Origin: JBEBXQ01 sp040391535
GTDB taxonomy: Bacteria > Bacteroidota > Bacteroidia > Cytophagales > Spirosomataceae
DNA length: 24,537 nt
NCBI GenBank assembly: GCA_040391535.1
Contig: JBEBXQ010000074.1
Span: forward strand, 1 to 24,537
Reading direction: 5' to 3'
Position numbers and translations under genes: made by a program. Below the pieces are notes generated by a model. The model was not told the DNA's origin. It did no database searches and saw nothing but the letters and a program-made list of their open reading frames with translations. Below, piece by piece: positions 1-8,070 of the stretch. Each line of letters begins with the position of its first letter. Position 1 is the stretch's first letter.

Positions 1-700
1 ATATTTCAATAATTTCCATAATTTCCTTTTCTCTGATTTCGCCCCGCTCTACCAGATAAACAATCAGCTGACGGCCCTGGTGGTCGGTGGCTTCTGTCAG
101 AAAGGTCAGCAGCCTGCCGAAATTCGCTTTCAGCCACTCCCGGTTAAACGTATGCTTCAAGGCAAGCAGCGATGCTGCCAGAAACTTGTTGTTTAACTCC
201 TCTACTTCAACGTCGCTGATCTCGCCCAGATTATGGTAAATATAATCATAATCCGGTAAATATGATTTCCAGCTTGAATCAATATGCTGAAATAATGAGG
301 ATAGTTTTCTGTACTTCCACTGTCCTTTGCCATGGTACAGCAACACCGGAATGATCAGCGAAAGTGCTTCCTTATTGGCCAGCTGTTTCAGTAAGCCTGA
401 AAAAATATAACCGCCGATCTGCACAGGACTGTACTTGTCCCGGTAACTTTTATGCTCTACCAGTAAGCAGATCCTGACCTGGTGCTTCGAGTCCTTCAAC
501 GCGCAGGAATATACAATGTCTGAGATGGTGGGTTGTAAATCGTCGGATACGTAACTGTCGGGAAGCTGAACGATACTGGAAAAATCCAGCTTTTCACTCA
601 CCTTTGCAGGCAGACTGCTCCGGAAGTAGTCTGTCGCCAGCGTAATGTCTGATAAGATGGCACGGATAAAGGTATCGTGCACAGATCCTGTTGTTTTCAA
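1..700 (-). CDS. Rpn-family PD-(D/E)XK nuclease (Transposase_31), C-terminus beyond left edge
   Basis: 233 codons are present; the reading frame runs off the left edge, so the C-terminal part is missing. The protein starts with the typical VHDTFIRAILSD stretch. It then shows a PD-(D/E)XK core: Asp61 in TISDIVYS, and Glu82-His83-Lys84 in LLVEHKSY, followed by QIGGYIFSGL. This matches the Rpn/Transposase_31 family, which are DNA endonucleases linked to RecA-independent recombination; the transposase name is historical. There is no ATG in this frame after the upstream TAG stop. The start chosen is TTG at 698-700 (MKTTGSVHDTF); GTG at 680-682 is the other option. A weak minus-strand -7-like TACCTTG lies at 730-736. 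A GT dinucleotide tract lies just upstream of the start. Family call is firm, the start is uncertain. Confidence 0.8.
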   Translation of the reverse strand, partial: MKTTGSVHDTFIRAILSDITLATDYFRSSLPAKVSEKLDFSSIVQLPDSYVSDDLQPTISDIVYSCALKDSKHQVRICLLVEHKSYRDKYSPVQIGGYIFSGLLKQLANKEALSLIIPVLLYHGKGQWKYRKLSSLFQHIDSSWKSYLPDYDYIYHNLGEISDVEVEELNNKFLAASLLALKHTFNREWLKANFGRLLTFLTEATDHQGRQLIVYLVERGEIREKEIMEIIEI

Positions 701-703
701 GAA

Positions 704-715
704 GTGTGTGTGTGT
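704..715. repeat. (GT)6 dinucleotide tract in the Rpn leader
   Basis: Six GT units (AC on the coding strand) lie 3 bases upstream of the TTG start of the Rpn gene. A reading frame opened by an ATG at 801-803 passes the tract in the wrong frame. One extra AC unit would join that ATG to the nuclease frame. Six units is short for a slippage tract, so this may be chance. Confidence 0.5.
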
Positions 716-885
716 ATTTTTTGAAACAACAAGGTAAAAAGCTTTTTGCTAAAATTGAAATGCAAAGGGAAAGCTGATTCCTGTTCTGACTATCAAATAC
801 CATTTCTGCGGAATATTTTTCCTTGAATCACAGGATTTCATAACAGTGCCTTTAAGTATCCTGAAAATTTATTTCACAAAGTACC

Positions 886-916
886 TTGCATAACATAATA
901 CCTTTTTATACCTTTG
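886..916 (+). promoter_or_regulatory. Bacteroidota-type promoter for the TonB-dependent receptor
   Basis: A TTG at 886-888 and an exact TAnnTTTG element (TACCTTTG, 909-916) are 20 bp apart, which fits the Bacteroidota sigma-A consensus. Transcription would start near 923, giving a leader of about 118 nt. The gap 701-1040 otherwise holds the leader of the minus-strand Rpn gene and AT-rich sequence; no further gene or RNA was recognised in it. Confidence 0.6.
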
Positions 917-1040
917 TTGCGAAGCCGTTGAAAATTTAAATTTTATCTGAACTAACCTTATCAGTTTAACCAGTAGCTGAACTTTAAGATTCTCTGAATA
1001 CTTATTGTCTTTTTTATCTATTAGCCATCGAAAAATTAAA

Positions 1041-3482
1041 ATGAAAGCCTTAATCCTAGCTATTGCTATTTTTATTTTATCCCTTTTGAGTTTTAACAGA
1101 ACAGTCAAGGCACAGGATGGTCCTGTTACTATTTTGCTGAAAGGGATTGTGTCAGATTCTGCCTCCGGCAAAGCGCTGGATTTTCTTACGGTCAATCTGT
1201 TGACCGATTCCGCTGTTGTGCTTAAATCAGATTATACCAAAGAGGATGGATCGTTTGCTTTTGCAGACCTGAAACCCCGTCTCTACACGATTGTGGTGGT
1301 AGGGGTGGGGCATCAGCCTAAACGGATTGATGTTGACTTAACCCGCCACCGTCAACGGACCTTTGAGCTCCCTGGCATTTTCATGAATCAGCAGGAAACA
1401 GCGTTAAAGGAAGTGACCATTACGACAGCAAAACCGATTATCAGACAAGAGGTTGACCGTATTTCCTATGACCTCCAGGCCGACCCGGAAAGTAAGGTTT
1501 TCAGTGTGTTGGAGATGATGCGTAAAGTACCGCATCTTTCGCTGGATGCCAATGATAATATACTTCTGAAGGGAAATACCGATTTCAAAATACTGATCAA
1601 CGGCAAGCCATCAAGCATGGTGGAAAGGAGCTATAAGGAGATTCTGAGAAGTATGCCCGCTTCTTCTATTGAAAGAATTGAGGTAATTACCACGCCGCCT
1701 GCTAAATATGATGCTGAAGGCCTTGCAGGTATTATCAACATTATTACAAATAAAAAGATGGACAACGGATTCAACGGGTCGGTGAATGTGAATGAACGGT
1801 TTCCGGTGGGAGGACCAGGTGCAGGAGCCACATTTTCCGGTAAATTCGGCAAATGGGGAATGTCGGCCTTCGCAGGGGGGAGCCTGTATCGTAATCCGCA
1901 AACTTCCAACTCCATTAACCGGTTTACTGATGGTGATATGCCTACGCTTCTCAGGCAGAACGGAACGGATAAATCAGACAGTAAAAGTGGCTATGTGGGT
2001 TATGAAGTAAGTTATGAGCTTGATAGCTTAAATCTGATATCCGGACAACTGAACCTCAACGGTAGCAACTCTGACGGTGTTTTTACCCAGGCCTCAGCGC
2101 TTACAGCCGCACAGGAAACGTTGCAGAATTACCATCTGATCAGCCGGAATCAGGGTAAGGGTGACGGATTTGATGCTGCATTAAATTATCAGAGAGGGTT
2201 CAGGGCTGATAAAAACAGGCTGCTTACGTTTTCCTACCGGTATTTTCAGTACAATAATAACCAGGAGAACCAGATCGGTATTTCAGAACGTATTGATTAT
2301 CCTTTACCGGATTACCATCAGCTGAATGAGCAGCATTTTTCAGAACATACCTTTCAGATTGACTACGTATATCCTGTCCGTAAGCTTACTGTAGAGGCCG
2401 GAATAAAAGGGATCATGCGCAGCAACAGCAGTGATTTTCAATATCTGTCTTTTGATGATGAAACGGGAGTTTATAAACCGGAACCTGCACAGACCAACCA
2501 GTTTTTTAATACGCAGGATGTATATGGTGTATACAATACGTATCAGTACAGTTTTAAAAACTGGAGTGTAAAGGGGGGCGTGCGCGTTGAAAACACGATC
2601 ATCAGTGCGGATTTTATTTCGACGGACTCGGAAGTGGACAAACATTATTTTAATGTTATTCCCTCACTTTCAATGAACCGTAAAGTGAATGATAAGAGTA
2701 GTATCAATCTGGGATATACACAGCGGATACAGCGGCCGGGTATATATCAGCTCAATCCGTTTGTGGACAGATCCAACCCTAATTTTGAGCGGACGGGAAA
2801 TCCGGACCTTCGGCCTTCAACGGTGAATGATCTGCAGATCAGTTATAACCTGACAAAAAAGTACTCATTGAACGCAGGGATTGGCTTTGCATTTTTTAAG
2901 GAACTGATATTCCCGGTTGTGGTCTATAATCCGGCAACACAGATTACCCGCACTTCTTATGGTAATACAGGACAGGCAAAGTTGCCTATGGTGAATATGA
3001 GCCTGAATTACCCCTTTACCAAAAAGTGGAATGCCAGTCTGAATGCACGGGCAGCTTATGGTATGGTAGAGGGAATTGTGAATGATGTGAAGATAAAGAA
3101 CCGTGGACTTATGTACTTTGTGAATCTCTCAAGTGGTTATCGGTTTGAAAAGAACTGGCGGGTCAATGGTAATCTGAATGTAAACGGGCCTAACCTTACT
3201 TTTCAGGGGACGACCAATGTACGGGTGAATTCTTCATTCAGTGTCAATAAGGATATTCTGAAAGATAAGCTGACACTGGCTGCGGCTGTAAATAATCCGT
3301 TTTCAAAATTCAGAAATGATTACCGTGAAACCTTTGGTACGGGATTCCTTCAGGAAAACTATCGTCTTGAGTACTTCCGTTCATTTAATATAAGCCTTAA
3401 TTATAAATTCGGAAAACTGAAGGAGGCCATCAGGAAAAATAAACGTGGTATCAGAAATGACGACGTGCAGAGCGGGAATTAA
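1041..3482 (+). CDS. TonB-dependent outer-membrane receptor (outer membrane beta-barrel family)
   Basis: 813 residues from the ATG at 1041, which directly opens a signal peptide (MKALILAIAIFILSLL, cut after VKA before Gln). An in-frame ATG at 1005 would add 12 residues that hide the signal and is not preferred. Order of parts: a carboxypeptidase-regulatory-like beta-sandwich (about residues 30-115), a plug domain with SVLEMMRKVPHLSLD and ILINGKPSSMV, then a large beta-barrel with the family signature RPGIYQLNPFVDRSNPNF followed by GNPDLRPS. The C-terminus ends with the NDDV-type tail usual in this family. The barrel probably serves uptake through the outer membrane powered by TonB. No SusD partner is adjacent, so it is not a SusC-type polysaccharide importer, and the substrate is unknown. 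Confidence 0.9.
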   Translation: MKALILAIAIFILSLLSFNRTVKAQDGPVTILLKGIVSDSASGKALDFLTVNLLTDSAVVLKSDYTKEDGSFAFADLKPRLYTIVVVGVGHQPKRIDVDLTRHRQRTFELPGIFMNQQETALKEVTITTAKPIIRQEVDRISYDLQADPESKVFSVLEMMRKVPHLSLDANDNILLKGNTDFKILINGKPSSMVERSYKEILRSMPASSIERIEVITTPPAKYDAEGLAGIINIITNKKMDNGFNGSVNVNERFPVGGPGAGATFSGKFGKWGMSAFAGGSLYRNPQTSNSINRFTDGDMPTLLRQNGTDKSDSKSGYVGYEVSYELDSLNLISGQLNLNGSNSDGVFTQASALTAAQETLQNYHLISRNQGKGDGFDAALNYQRGFRADKNRLLTFSYRYFQYNNNQENQIGISERIDYPLPDYHQLNEQHFSEHTFQIDYVYPVRKLTVEAGIKGIMRSNSSDFQYLSFDDETGVYKPEPAQTNQFFNTQDVYGVYNTYQYSFKNWSVKGGVRVENTIISADFISTDSEVDKHYFNVIPSLSMNRKVNDKSSINLGYTQRIQRPGIYQLNPFVDRSNPNFERTGNPDLRPSTVNDLQISYNLTKKYSLNAGIGFAFFKELIFPVVVYNPATQITRTSYGNTGQAKLPMVNMSLNYPFTKKWNASLNARAAYGMVEGIVNDVKIKNRGLMYFVNLSSGYRFEKNWRVNGNLNVNGPNLTFQGTTNVRVNSSFSVNKDILKDKLTLAAAVNNPFSKFRNDYRETFGTGFLQENYRLEYFRSFNISLNYKFGKLKEAIRKNKRGIRNDDVQSGN

Positions 3483-3485
3483 TGC

Positions 3486-3531
3486 GTACCTCAGCAGGAA
3501 GGTTGTCAACAATAACTTCCTGCTGAGATAC
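3486..3531. terminator. Strong hairpin between convergent genes
   Basis: Perfect 12-bp arms (3490-3501 and 3516-3527) are extended by GTA/TAC after one mismatch, around a 14-nt loop. The hairpin begins 3 bases after the receptor stop and lies just beyond the 3' end of the minus-strand nucleoside hydrolase, so it can end transcripts from both sides. There is no long T-tract on either side, so strict intrinsic termination is unproven. Confidence 0.65.
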
Positions 3532-3540
3532 CTAAAAGGC

Positions 3541-4542
3541 TTATTTATCAGTATGCATCATCAGGTTCTCAATGATTTCCGTTACCCGGGCAACCGGCAT
3601 TTTTTCGACCAGGTATGCATGGGGTCCGTCCGGATCATTTTCCCAGCTATTGTTACCACCTTTTGTAATGAATTTACCTCTCTGCAGGGTATAATAGGGG
3701 TCCGGTCCTTTTATGGCCACCAGTACTGCCGTCTGATCCCAGCTCATCCGGCCCAGGCTGTCACTTTTCCAGTGGGGCATGGCTTTAGCATAGGCATCTT
3801 TAACAGGAGATTCTATGTCGGGATTATTGATCAGCGTTAAGCCGGTAATTACTTTTTTACCAATTTCAAATCCGCTGAAAATGATTTCTGTCGGCCAGTT
3901 ATTAAATACTTTTTCAGAAGCGACAGAGTCGATATAAACGTTATATTCTCTGCCTTCAGGAAAAGCTCCGGCCATGGAGACGAGTCGTTTTACTTTTTTC
4001 TCAATCAGCTGCTTGCCATCCAGCGGACTGTTTTCGTCTGGCCGGGAATCCAGTAACCGGGCGAGATTCGTAAGAAATCCAACCGTTACTACGGTTACAC
4101 TGGTATCCGGTTGTGCTGATAAGATTTTCCGGTACGTTTCAATAGCATCGGGCGCATCTGCTGATGATTGCAGGGTATGCGGATACTTTTCTGTCAGCAT
4201 TTCAGGCCACCCCTGTACCGCCTTTTCGTTGGGTGCATTTTCGCCTTTAGGCGCAGCGATGGGCAGGTTGGCCCTTCCATAATACGTATTGATAATTTCA
4301 ATACTCGGAACAACCAGCGGATGCGCATTGCTCGCTATTACGGCCAGCGGTTCAGTATAACCGCTGTCGGCCAGGGCATGTAAAACAGCCATTGCCCCTA
4401 CGTCGTCATAGTCAGGACCAATATCTGTATCCAGGATGATTTTGGGAATTTGAGGTGCATGTTGTTCAGAAGTAGTACACCCCGAAAGGTAAAGAGACGC
4501 CGTAAGGGCCAGTAATAAGCAGTTGATCTTTTTCAGATGCAT
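3541..4542 (-). CDS. Nucleoside hydrolase, lipoprotein
   Basis: 333 residues. The start is a lipoprotein signal with lipobox LSGC (Cys22). The IUNH-family calcium and ribose site follows: ILDTDIGPDYDDVGA, with Asp38, Asp40, Asp46 and Asp47. The C-terminal calcium ligand sits in SWDQTAV (Asp269). Trp268 occupies the place of the catalytic His of group I enzymes, so leaving-group activation must differ. The enzyme should hydrolyse ribonucleosides to ribose and free base. The residues after the lipid Cys (TTSEQ) are not the acidic surface-export signal, so a periplasmic location is likely. It is the last gene of a minus-strand cassette with ribokinase and a permease (75-bp gap), which supports ribonucleosides as substrate. 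Base preference cannot be told. Confidence 0.9.
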   Translation of the reverse strand: MHLKKINCLLLALTASLYLSGCTTSEQHAPQIPKIILDTDIGPDYDDVGAMAVLHALADSGYTEPLAVIASNAHPLVVPSIEIINTYYGRANLPIAAPKGENAPNEKAVQGWPEMLTEKYPHTLQSSADAPDAIETYRKILSAQPDTSVTVVTVGFLTNLARLLDSRPDENSPLDGKQLIEKKVKRLVSMAGAFPEGREYNVYIDSVASEKVFNNWPTEIIFSGFEIGKKVITGLTLINNPDIESPVKDAYAKAMPHWKSDSLGRMSWDQTAVLVAIKGPDPYYTLQRGKFITKGGNNSWENDPDGPHAYLVEKMPVARVTEIIENLMMHTDK

Positions 4543-4617
4543 TGTTTTCAGAATTTTGTTAAAGTATATTTTGGTAATGCTGCTTTGGAAATCCGTAAGA
4601 TAAAGCGCGATATAGAG

Positions 4618-5622
4618 TTATTTTCCGGAGAGGATAATCATCCCCAGACCAGAGACGAAACATAGAAACATGGCTATAATCAATCGGTTAACGAAAGGGC
4701 TGCTTCCTTTAAATTCTTTCCAGATCAATACACCCCACAAAGCAGCGATAAGCGTGGCTCCCTGCCCCAATCCGTATGAAATGGCAGGGCCAGCTTTTCC
4801 AGCTGCAATCAGGTTGAAAAGATTACCGGTTCCCCAGATCATCCCGCCGGTGATACCTATAATATGAATACCGAAAGCACCTCTGAAATATTGGGAATAA
4901 GAAAGCGGAGCACCTTCCAGCGGACGGCGTATCAGCATCGTATTGAAGAGCAGATTGCTGATCAGAATTCCGGTGGCGAATAAAACAAAGGCCGAATAAG
5001 GGGTCATTTTCCCGGGCGCAGGGTTGATAAAGTTTTCCAGGTCCATAGCCGAGGCCACAAAGGGATAGAAGACAGACATGAGGATACCTGCAATCACAGA
5101 AACTATTATCCATTTTCCTGTCTTTTGATTTCCGGAAACTCCGGAATGCTTCCGGAATGCGACAGCATTCAATACAATAGCCAGGGTGACCAATGCAACT
5201 CCCGAAAACAACAAAACCGGATCCCCCTTGCTTAATAAAAGATAATTGATCAGCACACCGATGATCAGGGCAAGGCCAATCCCAACAGGGAATGCTACTG
5301 CCATTCCTGCACCTGCAATGGCCGCAGTAAGCAGAATATTAGCCAGATTAAATACAATACCACCAAACAGGGCACTTCTCAGGTTGACGGGGCTTGCCTG
5401 ACTGAGATCTTCTATAAACGGACGCCCTGTTGTACCGGTACTTCCCATTGTAAAGGCAGCCAGCAGGGATAGTACAAAAATACCAAGGACATAATCCCAG
5501 TAAAACAATTCGAACCTCCAGCGGTCTTGTACCAGTTTCTGGGTATTGGCCCACGATCCCCAGCAGATCATGGTTATGAAGCAGAAGGCTACGGCGAGGT
5601 AATAGTTTTCTATAATGAACAT
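4618..5622 (-). CDS. DMT-superfamily permease (GRP sugar / ureide-permease-like)
   Basis: 334 residues with about ten hydrophobic helices, the size of the glucose/ribose-porter (GRP) and ureide-permease branches of the drug/metabolite transporter superfamily. Near the N-terminus ICWGSWANTQKL (residues 19-30) and RFELFYWDYVLG match the bacterial relatives of these families. A glycine-rich stretch near residues 100-125 (IAGAGMAVAFPVGIGLAL) is also typical. It lies between ribokinase (39-bp gap) and a secreted nucleoside hydrolase. The natural substrates are therefore ribose released in the periplasm or the free nucleobase; plant ureide permeases carry uracil and allantoin. Sequence alone does not decide between them. 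Inner-membrane location. Confidence 0.8.
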   Translation of the reverse strand: MFIIENYYLAVAFCFITMICWGSWANTQKLVQDRWRFELFYWDYVLGIFVLSLLAAFTMGSTGTTGRPFIEDLSQASPVNLRSALFGGIVFNLANILLTAAIAGAGMAVAFPVGIGLALIIGVLINYLLLSKGDPVLLFSGVALVTLAIVLNAVAFRKHSGVSGNQKTGKWIIVSVIAGILMSVFYPFVASAMDLENFINPAPGKMTPYSAFVLFATGILISNLLFNTMLIRRPLEGAPLSYSQYFRGAFGIHIIGITGGMIWGTGNLFNLIAAGKAGPAISYGLGQGATLIAALWGVLIWKEFKGSSPFVNRLIIAMFLCFVSGLGMIILSGK

Positions 5623-5661
5623 ACCAAATCAAGTTAAGGTTACCTGAAGCAGATGAGACAA

Positions 5662-6570
5662 TTACTGTATTTCCCGACGTAAAGGAATGGAACTCTGCGC
5701 CCCCATGCGGGTTACACTGATCGATGCCGCCTTACAGGCAAATTCTGCAGCTTCTTTCAGCGGATTGTTTTCAGAAAGCGCTACGGCTAATGCGCCGTTA
5801 AAGCAGTCTCCGGCGGCAGTCGTGTCGACAGCTTCTACAACAGTGGCAGGAATGATTCCGGTATATTCACTGCTGTATACCAAAGCGCCTCTGTTGCCCA
5901 GCGTAATAATCACATGCTGACACCCCTTCCCGATCAATATTGCTGCAGCTGCCCGGGCAGATGATTCATCCACAACGGGAATTCCGGTCAATACAGATGC
6001 CTCGGTTTCATTAGGGGTAATAAGGTAAAGGTGCTGATACAGGCTTTCCGGTAACTCCTGGGCCGGAGCAGGATTCAGGATCACTCTGGCGCCTTTCCCG
6101 TTGCTTTGAAGGATTGCTGCCATGACAGTTTCGAGAGGGATTTCAAGCTGAATTAATACAATATCCTCTTCCGAAATGGATTCCAATGCCTGACTGATAT
6201 CTTCAATATATAATGCGTTATTAGCCCCGGGTGCAACGGAAATGCAATTCTCGCCATGTTTATCGACATTGATCAGCGCTACACCGGTAGGCCGTTCCGG
6301 GTCAATAAAGACATAGCGAGTATTGATATTTTGCTGCCTGAATTCTTCCAGAGCCTGTTTACCAAACAGATCATCACCCAGTTTGCATACAAAACTGACC
6401 TTTCCTCCCAGGCGTGCACAACTTACGGCCTGATTAGCTCCTTTTCCTCCCGGATTCATCAGAAAGTCTCCTCCGATCACCGTTTCACCAGGTAAAGGGA
6501 GTTTACCGGACTTGATGACCATATCTGTATTGGAACTACCGATCACGTAAATTGAACTGCGCTGAGACAT
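5662..6570 (-). CDS. rbsK: Ribokinase
   Basis: 302 residues, the normal length for ribokinase of the PfkB family. The N-terminal substrate motif is GSSNTDMV, followed by the first PfkB signature NPGGKGANQAV (residues 39-49). The second signature is VDTTAAGDCFNGAL with catalytic base Asp255. The NPNE-type motif appears as LITPNETEASVLTG. It phosphorylates D-ribose to ribose 5-phosphate in the cytoplasm, feeding the pentose phosphate pathway and nucleotide synthesis. It is the first gene of the cassette, with the permease and nucleoside hydrolase downstream. No clear TAnnTTTG element was found in the 200 bp upstream. Confidence 0.93.
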   Translation of the reverse strand: MSQRSSIYVIGSSNTDMVIKSGKLPLPGETVIGGDFLMNPGGKGANQAVSCARLGGKVSFVCKLGDDLFGKQALEEFRQQNINTRYVFIDPERPTGVALINVDKHGENCISVAPGANNALYIEDISQALESISEEDIVLIQLEIPLETVMAAILQSNGKGARVILNPAPAQELPESLYQHLYLITPNETEASVLTGIPVVDESSARAAAAILIGKGCQHVIITLGNRGALVYSSEYTGIIPATVVEAVDTTAAGDCFNGALAVALSENNPLKEAAEFACKAASISVTRMGAQSSIPLRREIQ

Positions 6571-6693
6571 GGCGGATAAAGTTAAAATTAATGTCCTTTG
6601 TTATAAAGATGTGATTGAAAGCTATTTAATGATCAAAGACATTATTACTTATAATTTCCTCTTTAATTCATACACATAAAGAACAATAAAAGA

Positions 6694-6719
6694 CTTAGCC
6701 GCAGATTGTTGCGGCTAAG
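6694..6719 (-). terminator. Intrinsic terminator of the cytochrome c gene
   Basis: Perfect 10-bp arms (6694-6703 and 6710-6719) enclose a 6-nt loop. On the minus strand the stem is followed by a T-rich run (TCTTTTATTGTTCTTT). It lies about 50 bp past the stop of the cytochrome gene and upstream of rbsK, so it separates the two minus-strand units. Confidence 0.85.
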
Positions 6720-6770
6720 GTTGGATGGAGATAAAACTGATTGGAATCAATGCCTCTAAAAGACCGATAA

Positions 6771-7742
6771 TCAGTTTGCCTTGAACTTTTCTATCGGGTT
6801 TGAAATGGGTTTTATGCTTTTTAAATGTGCATAAATTGCTCCGAGGTCTTCAGGAGTCATTTGTGCGTAATTGGTCCATGGCATCGGAGTTATCAGATCA
6901 CCCGGGGTAACATCCGGAAGTACATAGCTGGAATCCGCATACATTTTAAAACGCATGATAAATTCTTCTTTCGTAAAACGAATACCCGTTTCAGGATCGA
7001 AAGTAATGTTAGGAGCCGTTACAATACCGCCCGGTTGCCTGAACTGCATACCACCGCCATACTCAGTACCGGGGATAGTGGCGCCTTTGTCTTTCTGGCT
7101 GTGACAAACAACGCATCCCGATGCCGTAACCAGATAACCTCCGTAAGCCACTTCATCGGTAATAGCCGGGCGTGTCGAAAATTCAGCTTTTCGCGGCATC
7201 GTGTTGATCAGAAAATTAACAGGAAAATCAATTTCTCTTGCAGGAATATCAGAAGGCTTCGGTTCAAGTGTACGGATATAGGCCAGAATACTGTAAATAT
7301 CTTCACGGTCCAGTCTGCCGTAATTATGATAATCCATAACCGGGAACAGCGCTTCTCCCTTTTTGTTGATACCACCGGTCACAGCCATCAGTAATTCGCC
7401 GTCTGTCCAGTCACCCAGGGCATAGGGGGTGATATTTTTAGAGTAAAAAACACCGGGAAACCCCATTTCGCGATTGAATATTTCACCACCAATTCCGAAA
7501 GTTTCTGATTTGATCGGACCTGCATATTTGCTCCAGTCACGCGTACTGTGGCAATCAACGCAGGCAGTTACCGCATAAGCAAGATACCGGCCTCTCTCAA
7601 TTCTTTCCGGCGTTCTTTCAATCGTAATTTCTTCAACAGGACCCGCATCGGGCAAGGCGAACTTCAGGTACAGCAGCGCACCGGCCATCAGAAAAAGCAG
7701 TGCAAGAACTACATAGCCCAGGATTTTAAATAAAGTTCTCAT
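6771..7742 (-). CDS. Membrane-anchored diheme cytochrome c
   Basis: 323 residues. An N-terminal hydrophobic helix (about residues 7-28) has no clear cleavage site and probably anchors the protein in the inner membrane, facing the periplasm. Two c-type heme sites are visible: CVDCH (residues 61-65) and CVVCH (210-214). Each is followed about 70-90 residues later by a possible Met axial ligand, in FPVMDYH and in TPMPWTNY. The two-domain layout resembles the cytochrome subunits of periplasmic sugar or alcohol dehydrogenases. No dehydrogenase gene is adjacent, so the electron donor is unknown. It is a single-gene unit with its own terminator and a long leader region (7743 onward). Confidence 0.88.
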   Translation of the reverse strand: MRTLFKILGYVVLALLFLMAGALLYLKFALPDAGPVEEITIERTPERIERGRYLAYAVTACVDCHSTRDWSKYAGPIKSETFGIGGEIFNREMGFPGVFYSKNITPYALGDWTDGELLMAVTGGINKKGEALFPVMDYHNYGRLDREDIYSILAYIRTLEPKPSDIPAREIDFPVNFLINTMPRKAEFSTRPAITDEVAYGGYLVTASGCVVCHSQKDKGATIPGTEYGGGMQFRQPGGIVTAPNITFDPETGIRFTKEEFIMRFKMYADSSYVLPDVTPGDLITPMPWTNYAQMTPEDLGAIYAHLKSIKPISNPIEKFKAN

Positions 7743-7750
7743 AAGTAATT

Positions 7751-7792
7751 GAGTAGTAAAGGGTTGTTTGTTTGGTTTGAGTAGTAAAAGGG
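7751..7792. repeat. Short direct repeat upstream of cytochrome c
   Basis: GAGTAGTAAAGGGTT (7751-7765) recurs as GAGTAGTAAAAGGGTTTT (7779-7796) 28 bp further on, with a one-base insertion. It lies in the leader or promoter region of the minus-strand cytochrome gene. It may be a duplicated binding site or a chance local duplication. Confidence 0.4.
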
Positions 7793-7892
7793 TTTTGGGT
7801 CAGGCTGTAAAAGTAGAGTTTAATAATGGATAATAATGCGAAGTATCCCGATTATATTTATTGAATATGAGGAAATTATTGATGAATTTATT

Positions 7893-7905
7893 GTACGGTC
7901 CGTAC
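7893..7905. promoter_or_regulatory. Perfect short dyad, possible operator
   Basis: GTACGGTCCGTAC has 6-bp arms around one central base and lies between two divergent transcription units. It could be a repressor site for either gene. It also lies inside the possible small reading frames described for this gap. Confidence 0.3.
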
Positions 7906-8070
7906 TTGATGCCACATTTCAGGCATCCCTATCCAAAATCTACCCTTGGCGGGCATACGTTTGAGATCACCTCCGGACTGAATAATTTCCGGCTTTTGAT
8001 AAAGTATCTGTTCTGTCAGTAGAAATCACAATATTTCACGTTTTGTTAAAAAGAGTAGTTTTAATCCTAT

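Larger units (their letters stand above)
7743..8070. other. Divergent intergenic region, with a possible small ORF at 7867-8022
   Basis: This 328-bp gap separates the divergent cytochrome and TIM-barrel genes. It holds a direct repeat near the cytochrome and a short dyad at 7893-7905. An exact TAnnTTTG string (TACGTTTG, 7956-7963) lies on the plus strand without a well-placed TTG. An ATG-started plus-strand frame at 7867-8022 would give 51 residues (MRKLLMNLLYGPY...). On the opposite strand 7888-8025 stays open for 45 codons without a good start and reads like real protein (GRFWIGMPEMWHQVRT). Neither can be confirmed. Confidence 0.3.

Noticed and set aside
1..700. Insertion sequence at the left edge
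   Set aside because: Despite the transposase family name, no terminal inverted repeats or target-site duplication are visible, and the protein is an Rpn-type nuclease.
3445..3840. 131-codon plus-strand open frame
   Set aside because: It starts inside the TonB receptor end, crosses the intergenic hairpin and runs antisense to the nucleoside hydrolase.
6825..7394. 189-codon plus-strand open frame
   Set aside because: It is antisense to the diheme cytochrome, including its second heme site, and has no protein-like features.
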